Shown: positions 18,834-25,613 of the stretch, one piece after another
Layout of the letters: the number at the start of each line of letters is the position of its first letter
How positions within the stretch are numbered: position 1 is the stretch's first letter
Assembly (NCBI RefSeq): GCF_004014855.1
Contig: NZ_CP034930.1
Span: forward strand, 992,001-1,056,000
DNA from: Apibacter raozihei
Lineage (GTDB): Bacteria; Bacteroidota; Bacteroidia; Flavobacteriales; Weeksellaceae
Direction of reading: 5' to 3'
Length of the DNA: 64,000 nucleotides
Translations under genes and position numbers: made by a program
Notes under the pieces: model-generated
Seen by the model: only the letters and a program-made list of their open reading frames with translations
The model's database searches: none
Told to the model about the DNA's origin: nothing

Positions 18834-19316
18834 AGATGCAAATATATAAAGAGATTTAAGAAATCTTCTGAAAAATAGAAGATTTTAACATTTTGTTCGC
18901 TCTTATAATGGATCGGATGGTTGAAATCTGGTAAGTACTTATTAGTATTGTGAATCGCTTTCAAAATTTATTATCTTTGTGATACGTCGCAACAATGATT
19001 TGACTATTGCCAATCATCGGTTAAGTTCTTTATCGCAAGATCTCCATAGAGATTCTTTCCGTATGAAGAAAATGATTTGTTTGAAGCTGTTGAACCTTTA
19101 AATGTTCCAAAGTTGCAAATTGTAAGAGAAAACGATATGGATGTCTTTTTAGATTTCGCATCTTTTTTTCGGAAAAATTTAATTGATTTATGAGAGTATA
19201 GACAGAACAGAAAGCATGTCTATCCAATATTTTCTAGAAACTTAGAAAAGAGTGTAAATAATTAGATAAAACAATCAAAAATATAACTTTAATAGTTTTA
19301 TAATGGAGGTAAGGCT
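18834..19316. other. Non-coding stretch upstream of tgt, start of decayed region
   Basis: The first part should hold the tgt promoter. From about 19000 it holds only broken coding sequence (see 19050-19193). No intact gene, RNA gene or clear repeat is visible. Confidence 0.5.
19050..19193 (+). pseudogene. Gene remnant, C-terminal tail only
   Basis: An open frame of 47 codons with no start, entered after an in-frame TAG at 19047 and ending at TGA 19191-19193. Its composition is protein-like (PYEENDLFEAVEPLNVPKLQ, then a hydrophobic-charged tail ending FFRKNLIDL). A neighbouring frame just upstream reads SQDLHRDSFR, suggesting a frameshift. Family not recognised. One of several tails in this stretch. 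Confidence 0.4.
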
Positions 19317-19868
19317 ATGGACAATAAACATAACAAAGAAAAAAATAGAACATTTATTCCAAAAGAATTACCAATTAATTTAGAATTAGCAATAAAACAT
19401 TTATATGCTGAATCTGGGATGAAAATAACACAATATCCTGTTAGAGAAAATGAAAGTTTGGAATACAATGCCTGTAGATTTAGTATAAAAAATAAAAATG
19501 TCTTATTTAGGGAAGGTAAGACAACTCCAACTAAAATAGGTCAGTTTGTGACCTGTTGGAAAAGGCTATCGGATATCATCCTTCCTTTTGATAGCAACGA
19601 TGATATAGAGTTTTTAATTATTGGATCTGCAGATAAAGATAATGTAGGACAATTTATTTTTGATAAGAATATTCTGATTAAAAAAGGTATCATGTCTAAT
19701 GAAGATAATAAAGGAAAAACTGCTTTTAGAATATATCCTCCCTGGACTTTTCCAACAAGTAAACAAGCTATAAAAACGCAAAAATGGCAATTACAATTTT
19801 TTGTAGATTTTACGAATAAAAATATTCCAATTGATAAAGAAAAAGTAATTTCTTTATTTCAAACTTAA
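19317..19868 (+). CDS. MepB family protein
   Basis: A 183-residue protein matching the MepB family, named after a gene in the Staphylococcus mepRAB cluster; its biochemical role is not established. Visible family features: YNACRFSIKNKNVLFREGKT near 52-71, TPTKIGQFVTCWKR near 72-85, and the C-terminal FRIYPPWTFPTSKQA and KWQLQFFVDF segments. It is complete, with a near-consensus GGAGG ten bases before the ATG, unusual for this genome. It opens the AT-rich, gene-poor region and has no functional partners nearby, so horizontal transfer is plausible. Confidence 0.75.
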   Translation: MDNKHNKEKNRTFIPKELPINLELAIKHLYAESGMKITQYPVRENESLEYNACRFSIKNKNVLFREGKTTPTKIGQFVTCWKRLSDIILPFDSNDDIEFLIIGSADKDNVGQFIFDKNILIKKGIMSNEDNKGKTAFRIYPPWTFPTSKQAIKTQKWQLQFFVDFTNKNIPIDKEKVISLFQT

Positions 19869-19878
19869 ATACTCCATT

Positions 19879-19977
19879 GAATGTCAGCGAGGTGTTTGTC
19901 TCAATTTAAATATTGAAAATATTACAACTCAAACCTTTGGAGGAAGTTTAGATCTAAAACCATTCATTAAATTATAA
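19879..19977 (+). pseudogene. Gene remnant, C-terminal tail
   Basis: A 32-codon open tail ending at TAA 19975-19977, reading NLNIENITTQTFGGSLDLKP near its end and finishing FIKL. No start codon is available. A similar pattern (NVENI, then EFGIEPFMNLN in another frame) appears at about 23360-23425, so both may be debris of one family. Function unknown. Confidence 0.35.
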
Positions 19978-19982
19978 ATTTT

Positions 19983-20330
19983 ATGGAGACAGCAATTTAT
20001 TCAACGATATATTCTAACGACATAAATACAATTGAAGAAGTATTAAAAAGAATTCTGCTAGAAGGAAATTTTAAGAAAATTGAACAAGGAACAATTTTGA
20101 TCTATGAAGATAACAAAATTGAATTGTCAATTGAACCTTATTCTAATTCATTTTATTTGTCAGGAAGAATCAAAAACAATTTATTAAACAGTAAATTACT
20201 TATTAATAAAATTGTAAATGTTTTGAAAGATGCAGAAATGCAATTTTCATTAGATTATCAAGAAGAAAATAAGGCTGGAGTAACAACAACTCCTGAATAT
20301 CATATTTCTTACATGAAAAAAATAAATTAA
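19983..20330 (+). CDS. Hypothetical protein, possible immunity-type protein
   Basis: A 115-residue acidic alpha/beta protein (METAIYSTIYSNDINTIEEV at the start, LSIEPYSNSFYLSGRIKNNL in the middle), with no signal peptide or membrane helix. I do not recognise the family. Size, composition and its place among toxin/immunity-like fragments resemble small cytosolic immunity proteins, but this is only inference. It is intact. Confidence 0.5.
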   Translation: METAIYSTIYSNDINTIEEVLKRILLEGNFKKIEQGTILIYEDNKIELSIEPYSNSFYLSGRIKNNLLNSKLLINKIVNVLKDAEMQFSLDYQEENKAGVTTTPEYHISYMKKIN

Positions 20331-20404
20331 AAGTTTATGCTTGGAGGTTCTGGGAAATTTGTCGGACATTTATTTAGTAATCTTTAGTAGAATAGATGAT
20401 TTAA

Positions 20405-20509
20405 ATAACTAGAGGAAAAGTTACTCGAGAATGGATTCTTTCGATGGAGAGTATTGAAGAAAATATTAAAGCAATTTACTTGGAAAACGAATTTTTATCT
20501 GGTATTTAA
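20405..20509 (+). pseudogene. Gene remnant, C-terminal tail
   Basis: A 34-codon open tail ending at TAA 20507-20509, reading REWILSMESIEENIKAIYLE and then NEFLSGI. It follows a TAA at 20402-20404 and has no convincing start. Protein-like composition, unrecognised. The remainder of 20331-20622 shows nothing else. Confidence 0.35.
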
Positions 20510-20622
20510 GTGTAAAAAAGTATATAAAATTATTAAATATTAATTATTTAGAAAAAATAATAAGTGAGAATTAAAATATCAGGATGAGACGAATTCCATT
20601 GTTCCAATAATACTTAAGAAAC

Positions 20623-21141
20623 ATGAGAATATTAGATAATGAAAATTTGAAAAAAATTATAGATGATCTTCGGATAAAAAGTGGGAAATCAAATTTTCTT
20701 ATCCCAATAGATTTAGAAAGTTCAATTATTAAAGATCTGATTGTTGAAAGAGGTGGGTATATCTATGCAAATGATTCAAATGTATATTTTGAGAATTCGA
20801 TTTTCAATGAGTCTGATTTAATTAATACCCCTTTTGCTTGCTATAACTGGAAATTCGATAATTGTATATTTATAAAGTGTAATTTATCTAAATTATTCAT
20901 TTCCGAAAGTGAAATAAAAGGTTGTAAATTCATTGAATGTAACTTGTTTGAGATGAATTTGGAAGGAGCTTTAATTGAGGATTCGATCTTTCTCTCTTGT
21001 GATTTTTCGGCTGCTGACTTCGACGAAGCAACGATAAAAAAAACAAAGTTTATAAATAATTATAACTTGTCTAAAGAATACGGGTTTAAGAATATTATAG
21101 AAGATTGTAATGTTTGGGATAATAAAATTATACCTCTTTAG
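20623..21141 (+). CDS. Pentapeptide-repeat-like protein
   Basis: A 172-residue protein whose middle and C-terminal parts (about 65-155) read as loose pentapeptide repeats with hydrophobic residues every five positions: FENSIFNESDLINTPF, FDNCIFIKCNLSKLFI, CKFIECNLFEMNLEGALIED, SIFLSCDFSAADFDEATIKK. Such proteins fold into a right-handed beta-helix; functions vary (gyrase protection, effectors, immunity). The N-terminal 50 residues are not repetitive. Its surroundings of decayed small genes suggest accessory DNA. Confidence 0.7.
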   Translation: MRILDNENLKKIIDDLRIKSGKSNFLIPIDLESSIIKDLIVERGGYIYANDSNVYFENSIFNESDLINTPFACYNWKFDNCIFIKCNLSKLFISESEIKGCKFIECNLFEMNLEGALIEDSIFLSCDFSAADFDEATIKKTKFINNYNLSKEYGFKNIIEDCNVWDNKIIPL

Positions 21142-21238
21142 ATCAAAGAACCAATGTATAACACATAGCCAATAAATAAAGTTTTTAAAACTAAAGATAG
21201 TAGACTAATATTAATAGATGGTATAAAATAAAAAGCAT

Positions 21239-21443
21239 ATGGAAAGTTATAAAAAAACTATTTTTCGAATAATGTGTAATAGTGAGGATTATTTGAAACA
21301 AACATTGGAATGGTACAATGAAATGTATAATACTGATTTCAAAATAATAAATGTAATTTACTTTAACTGATATTTTTAATATAGGCTATCAATTTGGAGT
21401 AAAAGTACAACGTTTGCGAGAAAAAGGGGAGATTGATTGGTAA
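21239..21443 (+). pseudogene. Small gene broken by one frameshift
   Basis: Frame 1 starts at ATG 21239 (MESYKKTIFRIMCNSEDYLK...) and stops at 21370 after 43 codons. A second frame open from 21357 to TAA 21441-21443 continues in natural fashion (LTDIFNIGYQFGVKVQRLRE). Joined by a single-base shift near 21345-21360 they would make one protein of about 70 residues. Family not recognised. It lies just before the REP-like palindrome of the RAYT element. Confidence 0.5.
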
Positions 21444-21458
21444 ATAATATCTGAAACC

Positions 21459-21496
21459 CCCTGCTGGAGCGGACTTCCAGTCCGTGTGTTGCGCAG
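21459..21496. repeat. REP-like palindrome associated with RAYT
   Basis: CGGACT (21470-21475) TCC AGTCCG (21479-21484), flanked by GCTGGAG and TGTGTTGCGC. GC-rich palindromes with this GCGGACTTCCAGTCCG core usually flank REP-associated tyrosine transposase genes in Bacteroidota, and the transposase gene starts 34 bp downstream. Only one copy is visible in the window. Confidence 0.6.
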
Positions 21497-21517
21497 TAAA
21501 AATAGATTATAACTATT

Positions 21518-22012
21518 ATGAGTAGAAGATATAAATTTCATAATCCTGATAGGCTTTACTTTATCAGCTTTGCTGTTAAAGATTGGGTTGATGTTTTTAC
21601 CCGTAATGAATATAAAGATATATTGGTTGACAGTTCGAATTTTTGTCGGAACCATAAGGGCTTGGAACTGTTTGCATGGTGTATAATGACCAATCATGTT
21701 CATATGATTGTTAGAGCAGAGGAAGGGTGTTTGCTACAAAATATATTGAGGGATTTTAAAGGCTTTGCATCCAGAGAAATATTAAAAGCAATCAGTAATA
21801 ATCCATGGCTGGATGATGCTATTAAAAGAGGAGATAATTTTAGGTTAGTTTCCAATCCATTGAACGAAAAAGCTATTTATGTTACTGACAATCTTCGTGA
21901 ATTTGTCTTAGATGTAAATGGTAATAAAATACAATCTATCTTTGGTCGAGAAGTTGAATATTTGAAATCAAAAGGCTACACTATCCTTCTGGATGGTACA
22001 GCCATAAAATAA
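21518..22012 (+). CDS. Chimera: truncated RAYT (Y1) transposase fused to a toxin-like tail
   Basis: The N-terminal ~95 residues are a Y1/REP-associated transposase: SRRYKFHNPDRLYFISFAVK (2-21), the metal-binding HVH of MTNHVHMIVRAE near 58-69, and LRDFKGFASREILKAI. The catalytic Tyr helix and the C-terminal DYIHNNPV-type segment are missing. From about residue 105 the sequence changes to RGDNFRLVSNPLNEKAIYVT and ends GREVEYLKSKGYTILLDGTAIK, which looks like the C-terminus of a polymorphic toxin. The ORF is therefore probably a recombination product and inactive as a transposase. A candidate immunity gene follows 8 bp downstream. Confidence 0.65.
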   Translation: MSRRYKFHNPDRLYFISFAVKDWVDVFTRNEYKDILVDSSNFCRNHKGLELFAWCIMTNHVHMIVRAEEGCLLQNILRDFKGFASREILKAISNNPWLDDAIKRGDNFRLVSNPLNEKAIYVTDNLREFVLDVNGNKIQSIFGREVEYLKSKGYTILLDGTAIK

Positions 22013-22020
22013 AAAAAAAT

Positions 22021-22467
22021 ATGGAAGAAATGTATTACCCCGAAACCTATTTCAAAATTGATATTCTGAATGAAATATTAAAAGAATTTGATTGGCCTTG
22101 TCCTTATGAAACAGCAAGATCTGGGGCAGATATAGTGTTGTATTTTCCAAAATGTGAGCTATTAATTATAGAGGGATTTGACAGTCATATGTATGCTGTT
22201 TTTCCAAATTGTTACACTGGGCGTAACGATATGCAAGATTCATTAAAGCTATCACGTGCTGTGGGAGTAATCCGAGATAAAAAAATGAAAGACCCGAATT
22301 ACAAAGATCCGTTGTTACATGAGTTGGATGATGATCCCAGCTTGGATAAGGTGAAAGATGGCATTAGAAATATTTGTATTTTGATACAAACATTTCTTCT
22401 ACCTTGTGTTGTAGATGGCGATTTTAGTTGGGTTGATGATTATAATAAAGAATGTTGTAGATCTTAG
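22021..22467 (+). CDS. Hypothetical protein, probable immunity protein of the preceding toxin tail
   Basis: A 148-residue soluble acidic protein starting MEEMYYPETYFKIDILNEIL, with no signal peptide or membrane helix. I do not recognise a named family. It begins 8 bp after a toxin-like C-terminal segment on the same strand, the standard position of an immunity gene. If so, it protects against a cytosolic toxin whose body has been lost. Confidence 0.55.
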   Translation: MEEMYYPETYFKIDILNEILKEFDWPCPYETARSGADIVLYFPKCELLIIEGFDSHMYAVFPNCYTGRNDMQDSLKLSRAVGVIRDKKMKDPNYKDPLLHELDDDPSLDKVKDGIRNICILIQTFLLPCVVDGDFSWVDDYNKECCRS

Positions 22468-22486
22468 TTCTTTTTTTTATTAATTT

Positions 22487-22570
22487 ATGAATAAACGATT
22501 AAAAGAGCTTAAGGTAGAATATAAAGCAACAGTGCAACAGAGTCAAAGTTTTCATGCTGTTAAAAATTAG
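22487..22570 (+). pseudogene. Short remnant ORF
   Basis: A 27-codon ORF (MNKRLKELKVEYKATVQQSQ, then SFHAVKN) starting at ATG 22487. Reads like the N-terminus of a helical protein cut short. No family recognised; too short to be trusted as a gene. Confidence 0.25.
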
Positions 22571-22574
22571 TAAT

Positions 22575-22904
22575 ATGATACTTAATGAAATTTATGTTTT
22601 TTTTGATCCAAAATATATTCCAATAATTAATTATTTCTACATAATACCTTCTGAAAGTATAGAATCTGAATTAGATATGATCTATAGAGGTATAGGGTGT
22701 ATGAGGGATTTTAATGGATATGAATTTGAAAATAACGGAACGATTACGTTTTTTGATTTTACAACTATTGAAAAATCAATTAATATAACAATCCCTAATC
22801 TAATAATTTTTATAAATCCAATAATTCAGGATTTTTTAAAAAATAATTCTGAAAAAAAGATTGTTATTGACAATTATATAGATATGCTATTAAATAAGTA
22901 TTAA
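22575..22904 (+). CDS. Hypothetical protein, immunity-like size
   Basis: A 109-residue protein from ATG 22575 (MILNEIYVFFDPKYIPIINY); an in-frame ATG at 22554 would add seven residues but overlaps the preceding remnant. Rich in Ile, Phe and Asn, acidic, no clear membrane helix. Family unknown. It lies in the same array of small genes and could be an orphan immunity gene. Confidence 0.45.
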   Translation: MILNEIYVFFDPKYIPIINYFYIIPSESIESELDMIYRGIGCMRDFNGYEFENNGTITFFDFTTIEKSINITIPNLIIFINPIIQDFLKNNSEKKIVIDNYIDMLLNKY

Positions 22905-23172
22905 TATTAGCTTTGAGCTTACTGTTGTCAGAAAATTAAATAATTATACTAGCGGACTTAATCAAACAAATAAATCAGTCAATATCTGATTTATTTGAAA
23001 ATTGTCATCTTTACAAGAGATATTAGAATTCAAGACTCATCTATGATAACAGCAAACACAAAAGATATTAATCTTATAGTTCTATGGTTGAGCAAAGTAA
23101 ATTTGATGAGATTATAAAGTCATCTAATTGCGGAAAATAAGATAAAATATAGTGAATTTTGATTTATCAAAT

Positions 23173-23342
23173 ATGAGTAGTGCAGAATTAAGAAATTTAG
23201 CACAAGATATTCTGAATAATAATTTTCATTTAATCGCGGTGCTAATAAAGATATTAGATATAATTATTTTCGTTTTATTATCAATACAAAGTTTGATAAT
23301 GGAGGGGTAGAAGGGGTAAAGAGTTTAAAAGTAACATTGTAA
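23173..23342 (+). pseudogene. Small gene broken by one frameshift
   Basis: Frame 1 begins at ATG 23173 (MSSAELRNLAQDILNNNF). After a TTTT run at about 23220-23224 the sensible reading moves to another frame: SFNRGANKDIRYNYFRFIIN and on to GVKSLKVTL, stop TAA at 23340-23342. A one-base change would restore a protein of about 56 residues. It may be the end of a toxin or a small immunity-type gene; family not recognised. Confidence 0.5.
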
Positions 23343-23415
23343 TCTAAATTTCTCATCTTAATGTTGAAAATATATTTATAAAAGTAAAAACCAGGAATTT
23401 GGTATAGAACCATTT

Positions 23416-23761
23416 ATGAATTTAAACAAATTTAGAGGAGACGGAAGCATAAATGACCCTGACCCTCAAATATTGTATGAAAATTTAAAAAAAGGTATTT
23501 CCAAATCTATCATATAGAACGAGGATTTTTGGATATGATTATGAATATGTTGAAAACTATTTTGAACTATATATAAATACAACTGATAGCGTTGAATATT
23601 TTATTCATATAGATTACGAAGGTTATGAAGCAAATTTCATTAAAATATTAAAACAAATCGAGGAAATCTTAGATGATTTATCTTTGGACTTCGACTTGGG
23701 ATATTATGAGATAGATCAAGATGAAAATCAAATATCAGGAGATATAAATTTTAGAGGATAA
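23416..23761 (+). pseudogene. Small gene broken at a poly-A tract
   Basis: ATG 23416 opens MNLNKFRGDGSINDPDPQIL..., which stops at 23513-23515. From the A7 run at 23487-23493 the +1 frame reads on without interruption (VFPNLSYRTRIFGYDYEYVE ... DLSLDFDLGYYEIDQDENQI) to TAA 23759-23761. A single-base indel in the homopolymer explains the break; restored length is about 114 residues. Acidic and soluble, like an immunity protein. A sequencing error in the A7 run is possible. Confidence 0.6.
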
Positions 23762-24188
23762 CTTTTGCATGTTTATGAAGGTTATAGCTATTGATGATAC
23801 TAAAATAAAATAGGTTTTTACGAAGGAAATTGTCTAATAACTTTTAGGAAATCAATAGTCTATAGTTTAGGAAAATGGTTTTTAAAACTATGGTAAAAGA
23901 TTGAACAATCATAAGGTAAAAAACAAGAATTAATAAAACACATCCGTTTTACTAGTACACTGATACAAGATTTTGTATAACTGCATTTAATGAAAAAATC
24001 GTAAAAGATATAATAGAAGAAAATATGTTATGGTTTTCTAATGATTGATAATCTAATAAATTGATAGTATTTTATTGAAAAAAAGGACTAAGGTTAGTTT
24101 AATATAAAATCTTTAGTTTATAATATGATTTATAAGGAACTAAGATTATATTGTAAATCATTTTTATTTATCTTAAACTGTTAAGTTT

Positions 24189-24215
24189 GCCTCGACTATC
24201 TTCGGGGCCTTTTTT
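24189..24215 (+). terminator. Terminator-like hairpin
   Basis: GCCTCGA / TCGGGGC (one G-T pair) with a 6-nt loop, followed by a T run (24210-24215). It has no intact gene directly upstream, which fits a lost gene in the decayed stretch. Confidence 0.6.
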
Positions 24216-24264
24216 ATGAAGTAAATTCTGATTTTTTAAAAAAATCGAAAAAAGATAGTACATT

Positions 24265-24305
24265 AAAAAAAACCGTCATTCTAAATGAGAATGCCGGTTT
24301 TTTTA
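24265..24305 (-). terminator. Terminator of the endonuclease-family gene
   Basis: AAAAAACCGTCATTCT / GAGAATGCCGGTTTTTTT hairpin with one internal mismatch, 22 bp beyond the stop of the minus-strand gene at 24328. A and T runs on both sides would also stop plus-strand transcripts. Confidence 0.75.
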
Positions 24306-24327
24306 TTAGGTTGCTTATCGAGAATAT

Positions 24328-25536
24328 CTACGGGTTAATTTCCTTGATTAAAATTGTGTAAACCGGAAAATGATCGCTGTATCCGCCGGTATAATTATCT
24401 CCCGAAAACGAACGGAAGGGGTAGCCTTTCCATTGTCCTTCTTTAGTAGTTAAATAAAGTGGGGAAAAAACATTCATAGAGTAATATTGATATCCTTGGT
24501 TGGGATTGCTGACCATAGCCGGAGACATGATCTGCTGATCAAAAAAGCTGAAAATGTCCTGATAAGCTAGAGTACCGGATCCTTTTTTGTATAATTGTTC
24601 TGCCGGATTAAAATACAATCCTTTTTTTATATCGCTTTTTCTGGAAAAAGTTCCGATGGTTTTTTTAATGCTGGGGCTGGTAGGATCGTCGTTGTAATCT
24701 CCCATAGCCAGGATTTTAGCATCAGGGTTCACAGTGAGAATACTGTCCATGGCTTTTTTTAGCACCTCTGCCGCTTTAATTCTTTTCGGCATGCTGGCCT
24801 GTTCTCCTCCTCTTCTTGAAGGCCAGTGATTGACAAAAAAATACATTTTTTCACCATCCAGCAGTCCTTCTACCCATAAAATATCCCGTGTATATTCCCG
24901 GTAGCCCGAGTTCCTTTCCAGACTGACAATCAGTCTTTTTTGTCCTGTTACGATAAAACGGGACTTGTCATATAAAAGTCCGGTATCTACCCCCCGCGCA
25001 TCAAAAGAATTAAAATGTACAAACCCGTAAACACTTCCTTTCTTTCGCAGTTCCTTGCACAAGTCGTTTAAAACGTGTTCGTTTTCAACCTCGCATAAGC
25101 CTACGATGGCAGGGGAAGCATGTGTTTCGGTTCTGCCCGCCTCAGATATTACTTTGGCCAGATTACTTATTTTCTGCTGGTATTTTTTTGAATTCCAGAC
25201 CTTGGTGCCCTGATAGTAAAACTCATCCGTCAGAATCTGTTTTCTTATCACCTGTTTTCCTTTAAGCTTTTCAAAACTAAGCTCTCCCTTGTAAATTTCT
25301 AACCCTGAAGCCAGAGCGCTGTCTTCAGGAACGCTGATTTGATAGTTAGGATCTTCCGGTAATAAATTGCCATTTATGATATCTGCCGATTTGATGGTGT
25401 CGTATAAGTTTTCCACGTTATAAAACATAACGGTTGCCGTCTTATAATTCCTCGTTTGAGAGTTCTGCGCATAAGCATTTGAATAAAGCGTAATAAAAAA
25501 GCAAGGAAATATGATTCTTAACAATAAATTATTCAT
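24328..25536 (-). CDS. Secreted endonuclease/exonuclease/phosphatase family protein
   Basis: A 402-residue DNase I-like-fold protein. Signature pieces in order: FYNVENLYDT, the catalytic GLCEVEN, NHWPSRRGGEQ, GDYNDDPTSPS and YSDHFPV, which supply the metal-binding and catalytic Asn, Glu, His and Asp. The start at ATG 25536 gives a clean signal peptide (NNLLLRIIFPCFFITLYSNA, then YAQ); an upstream in-frame start at 25590 would bury it. It is divergent from a TonB receptor-lipoprotein operon. Likely hydrolyses nucleic acid or another phosphodiester outside the cytoplasm; the exact substrate is not visible. Confidence 0.82.
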   Translation of the reverse strand: MNNLLLRIIFPCFFITLYSNAYAQNSQTRNYKTATVMFYNVENLYDTIKSADIINGNLLPEDPNYQISVPEDSALASGLEIYKGELSFEKLKGKQVIRKQILTDEFYYQGTKVWNSKKYQQKISNLAKVISEAGRTETHASPAIVGLCEVENEHVLNDLCKELRKKGSVYGFVHFNSFDARGVDTGLLYDKSRFIVTGQKRLIVSLERNSGYREYTRDILWVEGLLDGEKMYFFVNHWPSRRGGEQASMPKRIKAAEVLKKAMDSILTVNPDAKILAMGDYNDDPTSPSIKKTIGTFSRKSDIKKGLYFNPAEQLYKKGSGTLAYQDIFSFFDQQIMSPAMVSNPNQGYQYYSMNVFSPLYLTTKEGQWKGYPFRSFSGDNYTGGYSDHFPVYTILIKEINP

Positions 25537-25555
25537 TTTGATTGATTTATTTGCA

Positions 25556-25583
25556 CAAATGTAAAAATAAATAATTAGTTTTG
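25556..25583. promoter_or_regulatory. Divergent promoter elements of nuclease and TonB receptor genes
   Basis: Plus strand TAGTTTTG (25576-25583) and minus strand TACATTTG (plus 25556-25563) both match TAnnTTTG, facing away from each other in a 77-bp gap. A -33 TTTG lies 22 nt upstream of the plus-strand element (25550-25553). No clear -33 for the minus strand. Confidence 0.45.
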
Positions 25584-25613
25584 TTAACATAAGTTTAACG
25601 AAAATAACTAAGT

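Larger units (their letters stand above)
22905..24180. other. Gene-poor decayed stretch
   Basis: About 1.3 kb, very AT-rich, without an intact gene. It contains two frameshifted small genes (23173-23342 and 23416-23761, listed separately) and short open fragments such as one at 23043-23117. Nothing else is recognisable. Confidence 0.5.

Noticed and set aside
19030-19227. 65-residue ORF on the minus strand
   Set aside because: Antisense to the plus-strand gene remnant, which has a more protein-like composition.
21518-22012. Functional insertion sequence
   Set aside because: The transposase lacks its C-terminal part with the catalytic tyrosine helix, and only one REP-like palindrome is visible.
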